From Betaproteobacteria bacterium (GTDB lineage: Bacteria > Pseudomonadota > Gammaproteobacteria > Burkholderiales > CAIKXV01): a stretch of 34,525 nt of DNA. Shown piece by piece: positions 15,547 through 23,159 of this stretch (the stretch's first letter is position 1; each line of letters starts with the position of its first letter). The stretch is taken from contig CANGXU010000019.1 in NCBI GenBank assembly GCA_947457885.1, positions 1 through 34,525 of the forward strand. The letters are read 5' to 3'. The notes beneath the pieces are model-generated. The model ran no database searches and had not been told where the DNA came from. It was given only the letters and a program-made list of their open reading frames with translations. The position numbers and the translations under genes are program-made.

Positions 15547-15565
15547 TCGGGCGCAGTACGCCCGA
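15547..15565. promoter_or_regulatory. Perfect inverted repeat between the MFS and HD oxygenase genes
   Basis: TCGGGCG and CGCCCGA form perfect 7-base arms around the 5-base centre CAGTA. It lies in the 143-base region between divergent starts at 15466 (-) and 15610 (+). An operator for a dimeric regulator controlling both sides is the simplest reading. No regulator gene is adjacent, and a leader hairpin is possible. Confidence 0.45.
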
Positions 15566-15609
15566 TACGCTCTGCGACGTCGTCGACCAGACCGGAAGCC
15601 GCAACGCCC

Positions 15610-16170
15610 ATGAACGCAGACTCCTCGCCCGTGCTGGCAATCATAGAGCGTCTCTATACAGCGCACGGGGCGCTCGTCTACGGCGAGCAGGTAAACCAGA
15701 TCCAGCACGCATTGCAGTGCGCCTCGCTCGCGCAGCAGTCCGGGTCGACGGATGCGATGGTAGCAGCGGCAATGCTGCACGACATCGGACACATGCTGCA
15801 CGGAGACGCCGCCACGGCCCTGGACACCGGCGAGGACGATCGTCACGAAAGCCTGGGTGCCGACTGGCTGGCCCGCTGGTTCGGCGACGACGTCGTGCAA
15901 CCCATCGCATTGCACGTGCAGGCCAAGCGCTACCTGTGCGCGCGCGAGCCGGGCTATCTGGAAGGGCTCTCGCGGGTATCCACCCGGACACTGCAGCTCC
16001 AGGGCGGCCCCATGGACGCCGGGCAAGCCGCGGCGTTCGAGCGCATCCCGCATGCACAGGATGCCATCGCCCTGCGCCGCTGGGACGACCTGGGAAAGAA
16101 GGCCGCCCACGAAACCGCACCGCTGGCGCACTTCATGACGGTGATCCAGCGTTGCCTGCTGCCGGCATGA
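15610..16170 (+). CDS. PhnZ-type HD-domain di-iron oxygenase, phosphonate degradation
   Basis: A 186-residue HD protein of the phosphonate-operon HDIG family (TIGR03276), which includes PhnZ, the enzyme that oxidatively cleaves 1-hydroxy-2-aminoethylphosphonate to glycine and phosphate. All six iron ligands can be placed: His33, His57-Asp58 in MLHDIGH, His79, His102 and Asp160. They match PhnZ with an offset of one or two. AKRYL (105-109) is kept, as is Glu26, equivalent to PhnZ Glu27; the position of PhnZ Tyr24 appears to be Val23. No partner 2-oxoglutarate hydroxylase is in the window. The stop overlaps the next gene, phnY, as ATGA. The exact substrate is uncertain. Confidence 0.86.
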   Translation: MNADSSPVLAIIERLYTAHGALVYGEQVNQIQHALQCASLAQQSGSTDAMVAAAMLHDIGHMLHGDAATALDTGEDDRHESLGADWLARWFGDDVVQPIALHVQAKRYLCAREPGYLEGLSRVSTRTLQLQGGPMDAGQAAAFERIPHAQDAIALRRWDDLGKKAAHETAPLAHFMTVIQRCLLPA

Positions 16171-17630
16171 CGGGGTTGCGCGCCGGGACGGCAGGCAGTC
16201 GGGGCAGCCCCTCGTCGGTCGAAGCGATGCGGATCGCGGGCGAACGCGTGCACTCGGAGCGGGTGATCGAGGTGCGCTATCCCTGGTCTGGAGAGGTGAT
16301 CGCCACCGTGCCACGCGCGACGGTGGACCAGGTGCGTCATGCCTTCGCCATCGCCCACCGCTACGTGCCGGCGCTCAGCCGGCACGAACGCAACATGATC
16401 CTGTCGCGGACGGCTGCGCTGGTCTCCGAGCGGCGCGACGCGATCGCGCGCACGATCACGCTGGAGTCGGGGCTGTGCATCAGCGATTCGCTCTATGAAG
16501 TGGGCAGGGCCAGCGACGTGCTGCTGTTCGCGGCGCAACAGGCCCTGCTCGACGACGGACAGTCTTTCTCGTGCGACGTGACCGCGCACGGGCGTTCGCG
16601 CCGGGTGCACACCATGCGCGAACCGCTGCTCGGCGTCATTTCGGCGATCACGCCGTTCAACCACCCACTCAACCAGGTGATCCACAAGGTCGCGCCGGCG
16701 GTGGCCACCAACAACCGGATGGTGCTCAAGCCGAGCGAGAAGACGCCGCTGTCCGCCCTTCTGCTGGCCGACCTCCTCTACGAGGCAGGCCTGCCGCCGC
16801 AGATGCTCAGCGTGGTCACGGGTGATCCGGCCGAAATCGGCGACGAAATGATCGTCAACCCCTGCGCCGAACTCATCACGTTCACCGGCGGGGTCGCCGT
16901 GGGGCGCAGGATCGCCGCCCGCGCAGGTTATCGCCGGCAGGTACTGGAACTCGGAGGCAATGACCCGCTGGTGGTCATGGACGACGCAGACATCGACCGT
17001 GCCGCGGCCCTGGCAGCCAGCGGGTCGTATCGCAACTCGGGGCAGCGCTGCACGGCAGTCAAGCGCATCTTCGTACATGAACGCATCGCCGAGCCGTTTA
17101 CCGAGGCGATGATCGACGTCACCCGCAAGTGGCGTCACGGCGATCCGCTCGACCCCACGGTCGACATGGGCACCGTGATCGACGAGCGCGCAGCGATGCT
17201 GTTCGAGCGCCGCGTCTCCGACGCGGTGGCCCGCGGGGCCCGCCTGCTGCACGGAAACCAGCGCGACGGAGCGTCCTACTCGCCGACCCTGCTCGACCGT
17301 GTCAGCGGCGACATGGAACTGGTGCGCGAAGAGACCTTCGGTCCGGTGTCACCGATCATGACCTTCACGAGCGTCGACGACGTGATCGCCAAGGTCAATT
17401 CGACGGCGTTCGGCCTATCCTCTGGCGTCTGTGCCAACCGGCTCGACGACATCATGCGGTTCGTGCGCGAACTGCAGGTCGGGTCGGTGAACATTTGGGA
17501 AGTCCCCGGATACCGCCTGGAGGTGACGCCCTTCGGCGGCATCAAGGACTCGGGCACCGGCGTCAAGGAAGGCGTGCAGGAATGCTGCCGCAGCTTCACC
17601 ACGGTCAAGACCTACTCCCTGCCGTGGTGA
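16167..17630 (+). CDS. phnY: Phosphonoacetaldehyde dehydrogenase (PhnY type)
   Basis: A 487-residue aldehyde dehydrogenase. Catalytic residues are clear: Cys295 in NSGQRCTAVKR, Glu261 in LELGGNDP, Asn165 in TPFNHPLNQ, and FTGGVAVGR for the cofactor. Arg294 directly before the Cys, His166 and Arg114 resemble the phosphonate-binding residues described for Sinorhizobium PhnY (family TIGR03250). The enzyme oxidises phosphonoacetaldehyde to phosphonoacetate with NAD. Coupling to the HD oxygenase gene by ATGA supports a phosphonate role. An in-frame ATG at 16227 would remove a 20-residue leader and is a possible alternative start. No phnA or phnW is present to complete the aminoethylphosphonate route. 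Confidence 0.85.
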   Translation: MTGLRAGTAGSRGSPSSVEAMRIAGERVHSERVIEVRYPWSGEVIATVPRATVDQVRHAFAIAHRYVPALSRHERNMILSRTAALVSERRDAIARTITLESGLCISDSLYEVGRASDVLLFAAQQALLDDGQSFSCDVTAHGRSRRVHTMREPLLGVISAITPFNHPLNQVIHKVAPAVATNNRMVLKPSEKTPLSALLLADLLYEAGLPPQMLSVVTGDPAEIGDEMIVNPCAELITFTGGVAVGRRIAARAGYRRQVLELGGNDPLVVMDDADIDRAAALAASGSYRNSGQRCTAVKRIFVHERIAEPFTEAMIDVTRKWRHGDPLDPTVDMGTVIDERAAMLFERRVSDAVARGARLLHGNQRDGASYSPTLLDRVSGDMELVREETFGPVSPIMTFTSVDDVIAKVNSTAFGLSSGVCANRLDDIMRFVRELQVGSVNIWEVPGYRLEVTPFGGIKDSGTGVKEGVQECCRSFTTVKTYSLPW

Positions 17631-18406
17631 CCGCAAGCGGTGGCGGCAATGGCCGGGTGGCACTGGTCACCGGTGCGTCGCGCGGGATCGGTGCCGCGTG
17701 CGCCGGCGCGCTGCTCGAGGACGGCTGGCAGGTGGTATTCGCGGCACGCGATGCGGCGCGCGCGACGGCCGCGGTGGAGGCCTGCACGGCCGGCGAGGCG
17801 CAACGGGCGCGTGCCCTGGCGGCTGCGGTGGATGTCGCAGACCCCGCCTCGGTCGACGCCCTGTTCTCGGTCATCCGGTCGCGCTACGGCCGGCTCGATC
17901 TGCTGTTCAACAACGCCGGCGTGTTCCCGCCGCACCGCCCGGTGGACGAAGTGTCCGAGGCAGACTGGCGCGACGCGGTGAAGACCAATGTCGACGGCAT
18001 GTTCTACGTGCTGCAGCGGGCGTTCCGGCTGATGAAGTCGCAGCGGCCGCAGGGTGGCAGGATCATCAACAACGGCTCCCTGGCTGCGTATGCACCCAGG
18101 CCCGAGTCGGTGGCCTATACCGCAACCAAGCATGCGGTGCTGGGCATCACGCGCGCCGCCGCCCTGGACGGCCGCGCGCATGGCATCGCGGTGGGCCAGA
18201 TCGACATCGGCAACGCAGCGACCGCGATGACCGCGCATGTCGAGGGCGGAGCGCTGCAGGCCGACGGATCGATGCGCCCGGAGACACGGCTCGACCTGGC
18301 GCATATCGCAGCGACCGTACGCGAAATCGCTCGCATGCCGAACGATGTCAACGTGCTGTCGGTAACGCTCCTGCCGACCACCATGCCGTTCGTCGGACGC
18401 GGCTGA
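17627..18406 (+). CDS. SDR-family oxidoreductase
   Basis: A 259-residue classical short-chain dehydrogenase. TGASRGIG (residues 15-22) binds the cofactor, NNAG is at 95-98, and the catalytic set is Asn121, Ser151, Tyr164 and Lys168 (YTATK). The GTG start (17627-17629) overlaps the phnY stop as GTGA and is preferred because no other start precedes the glycine motif in frame. It ends the HD-phnY-SDR operon. A role in oxidising a hydroxyalkylphosphonate is plausible, but the sequence does not show the substrate. Confidence 0.9.
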   Translation: MTASGGGNGRVALVTGASRGIGAACAGALLEDGWQVVFAARDAARATAAVEACTAGEAQRARALAAAVDVADPASVDALFSVIRSRYGRLDLLFNNAGVFPPHRPVDEVSEADWRDAVKTNVDGMFYVLQRAFRLMKSQRPQGGRIINNGSLAAYAPRPESVAYTATKHAVLGITRAAALDGRAHGIAVGQIDIGNAATAMTAHVEGGALQADGSMRPETRLDLAHIAATVREIARMPNDVNVLSVTLLPTTMPFVGRG

Positions 18407-18491
18407 TCGCTGGCCGGGCGGACGGCGCATCCCGCGCGTCGCTGCACCTGGCCCACCTCGCGCGCGCCGGGAAGCGGGCAAGGCACGGCGG

Positions 18492-18860
18492 TCAGTTCTT
18501 CGGTGCCGAGCACCCGAGGCGCTCGCAGGCCGCCTGCAGGGGCCTGTCGCGTGTCCACAGCGTCGCGTGCTCGCTGAGCACGACCGACACCAGCAGGGCG
18601 ACGTCGACATAGCCGAGCCCGGTGCAGGACAGGCGGTGCCGCTCGATGAACAGCACGACTTCGGCAGGCTCCGCGACCACCGCCATCGGCATGTCGGCCA
18701 GCAGCGAAAGCAGTGAAGCCCGGTCCTCGAGCTGGCCAAGCGCCAGTTCTCCCAGCACGAGCGGGTGCATCAGGATCTCGCCGCGTTCCAGCCGTTCCGC
18801 AAGCAGGGCATCGCCGCGCCTGAAATGATTCACCCAGACGGACGTGTCCGCGAGGATCAA
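18492..18860 (-). CDS. vapC: VapC-family PIN-domain ribonuclease toxin
   Basis: A 122-residue PIN-domain protein. The acidic residues of the nuclease site are present: Asp5 in ILADTSVWV, Glu39 in VLGELALG, Asp87 in GYVDVALL and Asp105 in WTRDRPL. Such toxins cut RNA, often initiator tRNA or rRNA. The start is TTG at 18860, overlapping the VapB stop as TTGA. It gives the standard N-terminus MILADTSVW; no ATG or GTG fits. The toxin depends on the upstream antitoxin for translation and control. Confidence 0.9.
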   Translation of the reverse strand: MILADTSVWVNHFRRGDALLAERLERGEILMHPLVLGELALGQLEDRASLLSLLADMPMAVVAEPAEVVLFIERHRLSCTGLGYVDVALLVSVVLSEHATLWTRDRPLQAACERLGCSAPKN

Positions 18861-19057
18861 TTCGGCGCTGCAACCCGGCGCCGGCGCGGGGCTTCCAGCC
18901 CCGGCTGGCTGCCACCCAGCCTTGCAAGGCGGCGGCCGCTCTCGCGCTCGATCAGCGCCTTGAACGCCTCCCGCACCAGGGCCGTGCGATCGATCGGACC
19001 CATCAGATGGGCCGCCCGCTCCAGCAGGTCGTCGTCTATGTTGATCGTCGTACGCAT
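18857..19057 (-). CDS. vapB: VapB-family antitoxin
   Basis: A 66-residue protein. The N-terminal MRTTINIDDDLLERAAHLMG followed by RTALVREAFKALIERES is a ribbon-helix-helix DNA-binding domain of the VapB type. The Arg-rich, Pro-containing tail (residues 50-66) should bind and block VapC. GAGAG precedes the ATG. An AT-rich palindrome upstream is the likely autoregulatory site. It lies between two catabolic regions and belongs to neither. Confidence 0.88.
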   Translation of the reverse strand: MRTTINIDDDLLERAAHLMGPIDRTALVREAFKALIERESGRRLARLGGSQPGLEAPRRRRVAAPN

Positions 19058-19093
19058 GGATGCTCTCTTTTTCGGCAGGGTCTTCAGGCATCA

Positions 19094-19122
19094 AAACTAT
19101 CATCAAATGATGCTCCTTTCAA
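19094..19122 (-). promoter_or_regulatory. vapBC promoter with palindromic operator
   Basis: On the minus strand TTGAAA (19122-19117) is a good -35. After 17 bases TAGTTT (19099-19094) is a modest -10. The spacer holds ATCAT-TTG-ATGAT (19111-19099), a perfect inverted repeat, overlapping a second one, CATCA-TT-TGATG. The stretch is AT-rich in a GC-rich setting. Binding of VapB, with VapC, here would block the promoter. Confidence 0.55.
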
Positions 19123-19262
19123 TGCGCCCTTGGGATGCTCGCGCAGCTCGTGGGGGATGTTGGCGCCGTCCTGGCGTCGCAGCGCAGCGCGAAAGCGGGT
19201 AAAAGGCGGGGATTCCCTGCCTGCGCCTGCCCGTTCCGGCACACGATCCACGGACGTCTCTC

Positions 19263-20732
19263 CTGAACCCCGACACCGCCCTTCACCACCTCGGCGCCGC
19301 CGAACTCGCCCGACGCATCCGCCGCGGCGAGCTGTCCTCGCGTACGCTGGTCGCGCACTGCCTGGACCGCATCGCGCGTTTCAACCCGGCGTTGAATGCG
19401 GTCGTGCTGCTGCGTGGCGCCGAGGCGCTCGCGCAGGCGGATGCAGCCGATGCCGCGTTGCGCGCAGGTGCCGCGACCGGGCCGCTGCATGGCGTGCCGG
19501 TGACGATCAAGGAATGCTTCGACTGGACCGGCACGCCGTCCACGTTCGGGCGCCCGTCACGGCTGGGGCACCGCGCTGCGTCCGATGCCGCAGTGGTGGA
19601 GCGGCTGGTCGCGGCGGGTGCGATCGTGCTCGGCAAGACCAACGTGCCGCTCGACCTCGCCGACTGGCAGACGTACAACGAAGCCTATGGCGCCACCGTC
19701 AATCCATGGGATGCCACGCGCTCACCCGGCGGTTCGTCCGGCGGCTCGGCCACCGCGCTCGCGGCCGGCTTCAGCGCGCTGGAGGTGGGCAGCGACAACA
19801 GCGGCTCGATCCGGATACCGGCGCATTTCTGCGGCGTGTACGGACACAAGCCGACCTGGGGCGTGGTGCCGGTGCGCGGGCATGCGCTGGAACCCGGGCT
19901 GCCGGCCGACGACGTGAACGTGGTCGGACCGCTGGCGCGCACGACGGAAGACCTCGCGCTGGCGATGCAGTTGTTCGCTGGCGTGGACGGCACGGCGGCG
20001 CGTGGCTGGACGCTGGAACTGCCCGCCGCCGACCTGTCTTCGCCCGGGGAATGCACGATCGCGGTAGTCACCAGCGATGCGGACTTCCCGGTCGATGCCG
20101 ACACGACGCGCACTACGCACGAGGTCGCCGCGCGACTGCAGGACCTCGGCGTGACGGTCGTGATCGATCCGCCGCTGCCGATGCCGTCGCGCGACTACTA
20201 CGAACTGTTCCTCGCCCTGGCCCGCGGCTCGACAGCGTTCCGCCGCGACCGGGCATCGATCGCCGCACTCGCGCCCGCCGCAGCCGCGCTGGACACCGAC
20301 GATCGCGGCTATGAAGCCCTGATGCTGCGCGGCCTGACCCAGTCCCACCGCGAATGGCTGGAACGCAATGCCGAGCGCCAGCGATTGCGCGATGCATGGG
20401 AGGTGTTCTTCACCCGGCACCATGCACTGATCGCGCCGGTGTCGCCGACACCGGCCTTCCCGCACATCCGCGACCTGCCGAAGCCGATGCACACGCTCGA
20501 TGTCGATGGCATCCAGCAGCCGATGGCGGATACCTACTTCTGGATCGGACTCGCATCTGCGGCGAACCTGCCGTCGACGACGATACCGGCGGGGTGGTCG
20601 ACGTGCGGCAAGGCGCTGCCGATCGGCCTGCAGGTGATCGGCCCCGAATACGCCGACCTGCGCTGCATCGCGCTCGCGCGCCTGCTCGAACGCACGCACC
20701 GCGGCTTCACCCCACCCCCCGGGTTCGACTGA
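19263..20732 (+). CDS. Amidase-signature family hydrolase with apparent CTG start
   Basis: A protein of about 489 residues of the amidase-signature family. The Ser-cisSer-Lys triad is complete: Lys83 in VTIKECF, Ser158 in SPGGSSGGS and Ser182 in DNSGSIRIPA, with the 75- and 24-residue spacings of the family. The usual GG before the nucleophile is SG here. Family-like N-terminal sequence (LHHLGAAELARRIRRGELSS) is encoded from 19263, yet the frame has no ATG, GTG or TTG between the stop at 19200 and TTG at 19392. A TTG start would lose about 43 conserved residues. CTG at 19263 is therefore proposed; a frameshift is the alternative. It may cleave an amide intermediate of the adjoining catabolic genes. 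Confidence 0.82.
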   Translation: MNPDTALHHLGAAELARRIRRGELSSRTLVAHCLDRIARFNPALNAVVLLRGAEALAQADAADAALRAGAATGPLHGVPVTIKECFDWTGTPSTFGRPSRLGHRAASDAAVVERLVAAGAIVLGKTNVPLDLADWQTYNEAYGATVNPWDATRSPGGSSGGSATALAAGFSALEVGSDNSGSIRIPAHFCGVYGHKPTWGVVPVRGHALEPGLPADDVNVVGPLARTTEDLALAMQLFAGVDGTAARGWTLELPAADLSSPGECTIAVVTSDADFPVDADTTRTTHEVAARLQDLGVTVVIDPPLPMPSRDYYELFLALARGSTAFRRDRASIAALAPAAAALDTDDRGYEALMLRGLTQSHREWLERNAERQRLRDAWEVFFTRHHALIAPVSPTPAFPHIRDLPKPMHTLDVDGIQQPMADTYFWIGLASAANLPSTTIPAGWSTCGKALPIGLQVIGPEYADLRCIALARLLERTHRGFTPPPGFD

Positions 20733-20739
20733 ACCCGGG
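20718..20739. terminator. Hairpin at the convergent ends of the amidase and Bug genes
   Basis: CCCGGGTTC and GAACCCGGG form a perfect 9-base stem with a 4-base GACT loop, spanning the amidase stop codon (20730-20732) and ending 8 bases before the stop of the opposing Bug gene. Placed symmetrically between converging genes it could end or stabilise transcripts from both sides. There is no T-run on either strand, so it is not a classical intrinsic terminator. Confidence 0.5.
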
Positions 20740-20747
20740 CGTGCCGG

Positions 20748-21743
20748 TCACTCGGGCTTGATGCCCGCGACCTCGACGATCCTGCGCAGCTGCTCTGCGT
20801 CGGCGCGCATCAGCGCACCCATTTCGTTGCCGCTGGCGAAGGCTACCTCCAGGCCGCCGCCGGACACCCGCTTCGCCACGTCGGGCAGCGCCATCACCGT
20901 GCGCAGGTCACCCTCGATCTTCGCCGCGATGTCGCGCGGCGTCGCCGACGGCACCATGAAGCCGTAGTACACGCTGCTGGCGTAGTCCTTGAGCTCGGGC
21001 ACGCCCGACTCCCGGAACGTCGGCACGTCCGGTGCCGACGCAGAACGATCGCGCGAGGTGATCGCCAGTACCTTGAGGCGGCCGGAAGCCTGATGCGGCA
21101 GCAGCGTGTTCAGCGAAGACATCACCGTCTCGACCTGCCCGCCGGCTGCGTCCGCCACAGCCGCGGCGCAGCCGCGGTAGGGGATGTGCAACGCCGACAG
21201 CTTCGCCTGGATCTTGTACAGCTCGAACGCGAAGTGATGCGAGGTGGCCACGCCGCAGGTGGCGTAGGACAGCTTGCCCGGGTTGGCGCGCATGTTCGCG
21301 GTGAACGCGCGCAGGTCGGTCTCCTTCACCTTCGGATTCACCGCCAGCGCCATCGGCGACACCGTGACCAGCGCCACCGGCGTGAGGTCCTTGAACAGGT
21401 CGAAGGGCAGCTTCGGATACAGTGCGACATTGATCGGCTGCGCAGACGACGCGAGCAGCAGCGTATGTCCATCGGGCGTTGCACGCACGACCGCCTCGAC
21501 GCCGATGTTACCGCCGGCTCCGATACGGTTCTCGACCACCACTGGCTGCTTCCAGAGTTCACTCAGGCGCTCGCCGACCACGCGGGCCGTGAAGTCCGCC
21601 GCACCGCCCGCGGAAAAGGTGACGATGATGCGCACCGGCCGGGCCGGAAAGGCGGACTGGGCGACACTCGCGCTCGCGGCCGCAAGCAGCGAACTGCCCA
21701 GCACTGCAGTGAACAGCGAACGGACGATCATTCCTCTATTCAT
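20748..21743 (-). CDS. Bug/TctC-family substrate-binding protein
   Basis: A 331-residue periplasmic receptor with a signal peptide ending ASASVAQSA near residue 31. Bug landmarks are PARPVRIIVTFSAGGAADFTAR, VVVENRIGAGGNIG (which wraps the ligand carboxylate), ATPDGHTLLL, FDLFKDLTPVALV, APDVPTFRESGVPEL and the end VEVAGIKPE. The ATG at 21743 overlaps the stop of the upstream hydrolase (ATGA). The pairing suggests a receptor for the substrate of that hydrolase. No TctAB permease gene is near. Confidence 0.94.
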   Translation of the reverse strand: MNRGMIVRSLFTAVLGSSLLAAASASVAQSAFPARPVRIIVTFSAGGAADFTARVVGERLSELWKQPVVVENRIGAGGNIGVEAVVRATPDGHTLLLASSAQPINVALYPKLPFDLFKDLTPVALVTVSPMALAVNPKVKETDLRAFTANMRANPGKLSYATCGVATSHHFAFELYKIQAKLSALHIPYRGCAAAVADAAGGQVETVMSSLNTLLPHQASGRLKVLAITSRDRSASAPDVPTFRESGVPELKDYASSVYYGFMVPSATPRDIAAKIEGDLRTVMALPDVAKRVSGGGLEVAFASGNEMGALMRADAEQLRRIVEVAGIKPE

Positions 21744-23023
21744 GGCGCGTTCCTCGTGACGACGTTGCCGTTCGCCTCGACGAACAGGCGAGCGCTTTCG
21801 AAGGGAACGCCGTTCAGGCGATCGAGCATCCAGTCGGCGCTCATCGACGGTGGATTGGGGCCGAGCACGGTCGAGGGCACGTTGCCGACCGAGTGCCGGG
21901 ACTCCTGGTACACCATCAGCTGCGTCGGGCCGCGCATCGCATCGAGCGTGCGGTAGGCCCATTCGACCGGGCAGAGTTCGTCGCGCTCGCCGGCCACGCA
22001 CAGGAAGGGCATGCGGATACGCTTCGCATGAGGCTCGAGCGTCATCGACTTGCGCATCCGGTCGAAGCGCACCTCGTCGGTGAAGCCCGACATGTACATG
22101 AACCGATGCTTGAAGGTCGGAGAGGCCTTCTGGAAGATGGTCTCGCCGGCGGGCTCCAGACAGATCGAGGTGATCGCTGCGGCGCAGTAGCGCGGCTCCC
22201 AGGCAGCGGCGAGCGTCGCGAAGAACGATCCGAAGCTGTTGCCGATGATGCCGATACGATGCGCATCGACTTCGCTGCGCGCCTTCAGCCAGCCATAGGC
22301 AGCCTTGCCGGTCTGCTTCCACGCATCCATGCTGAACGGTACGCCGCCGAGTACCGCCTCGTACTGGCCCGGCCCTTCCAGTACCAGCACCGCGATGCCG
22401 CGCGACAGCCAGCGGTCGCCGGCCAGCGCAACGTTGGCCTCCTTGAAGCCGTCCATGCCGGGGATCGACACGATCGCAGGCACCTTGCCGTCACGGTAAC
22501 CGTACGGCAGGTGGAACCATCCCGGCAGCCGGCCACCGCCCGGCAGCGGCACCCAGGCTGCCTCGACCCGATGGTCGGCGTTCTTCGCATACGCATCGAA
22601 ACACGCCCGCTTGCGCACGTTGTTCGCGAGGTTGTGCGCATCGTTGGACAGCAGCGTCCATTGCGATGCGGCCCAGAACACCGAGGCGATGAAGTAGTTG
22701 TCGCGCGCGGTCGCCGCATGGCCGGCGGCTTCGGCCGTCTTCGCCACCGCCTCGCGCCGGCGGGCGGCGCCCTCGAAGGCCGGGTTGATGTCGCTGTACT
22801 TCTGCACCCGCGCACGCACCGCTGCCAGGTCGCCGGAGGCCAGCGGGCCGCAGGCCGTGCCGTAGCTGTTCAGCCGCGGCTGGTCCCATTCGACGCCGAC
22901 CGAGCGGATCGTCGCATCGACCAGCCAGCGCTGGTCTTCCATTCGCTGCACGTGCGGCTCGTACGGCTTGGCCCGCCCCGATACCGGCCTGCGCTTGCCC
23001 GGCTTCTTCCTCGTCACTGCCAT
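21740..23023 (-). CDS. Alpha/beta hydrolase, FrsA / 2,6-dihydroxypseudooxynicotine hydrolase-like
   Basis: A 427-residue protein. A helical N-terminal part (about 1-150) is followed by a hydrolase domain: SIPGMDGFKE, the elbow GNSFGS with Ser263, Asp348 in AGERDELCP and His377 in ESRHSVGN. The Ser-Asp and Asp-His spacings (85 and 29) closely match the C-C-bond hydrolase of nicotine breakdown (83 and 29). This supports that family, not the exact substrate. GAGGGGAA precedes the ATG at 23023; an equal site precedes an in-frame ATG at 23041 because a 13-base tandem repeat duplicates it. The gene is coupled to a Bug receptor and divergent from a molybdenum hydroxylase. Confidence 0.85.
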   Translation of the reverse strand: MAVTRKKPGKRRPVSGRAKPYEPHVQRMEDQRWLVDATIRSVGVEWDQPRLNSYGTACGPLASGDLAAVRARVQKYSDINPAFEGAARRREAVAKTAEAAGHAATARDNYFIASVFWAASQWTLLSNDAHNLANNVRKRACFDAYAKNADHRVEAAWVPLPGGGRLPGWFHLPYGYRDGKVPAIVSIPGMDGFKEANVALAGDRWLSRGIAVLVLEGPGQYEAVLGGVPFSMDAWKQTGKAAYGWLKARSEVDAHRIGIIGNSFGSFFATLAAAWEPRYCAAAITSICLEPAGETIFQKASPTFKHRFMYMSGFTDEVRFDRMRKSMTLEPHAKRIRMPFLCVAGERDELCPVEWAYRTLDAMRGPTQLMVYQESRHSVGNVPSTVLGPNPPSMSADWMLDRLNGVPFESARLFVEANGNVVTRNAP

Positions 23024-23024
23024 C

Positions 23025-23050
23025 GCATTCCCCTCGCGCATTCCCCTCGC
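23025..23050. repeat. 13-bp tandem repeat duplicating a ribosome-binding site and start codon
   Basis: GCATTCCCCTCGC occurs twice head to tail (23025-23037 and 23038-23050). On the minus strand each copy reads GCGAGGGGAATGC, a ribosome-binding sequence and an ATG. As a result the hydrolase gene has two in-frame ATG codons, 23041 and 23023, each preceded by GAGGGGAA. Confidence 0.9.
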
Positions 23051-23141
23051 AGACATCGCTGCGAGGCTGACCGAGCCTCCAGCCCTTGTCAATGGCGAGC
23101 CCCGGCTGCAACCGCCGCCACTGGCATACTCGGCATCACTC

Positions 23142-23159
23142 AGGAGGCAATCGCAGTTG
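23142..23159 (+). promoter_or_regulatory. Strong ribosome-binding site that fixes a TTG start
   Basis: AGGAGG (23142-23147) is a full Shine-Dalgarno sequence. Nine bases after it comes TTG (23157-23159), followed by the expected N-terminus of a molybdenum hydroxylase large subunit. No ATG or GTG is suitably placed in the frame. Confidence 0.8.

Noticed and set aside
19007-20314. A 435-codon plus-strand frame across the vapB promoter and the amidase gene
   Set aside because: Low-complexity Arg/Ala translation with no domain; the amidase frame has the full Ser-Ser-Lys triad.
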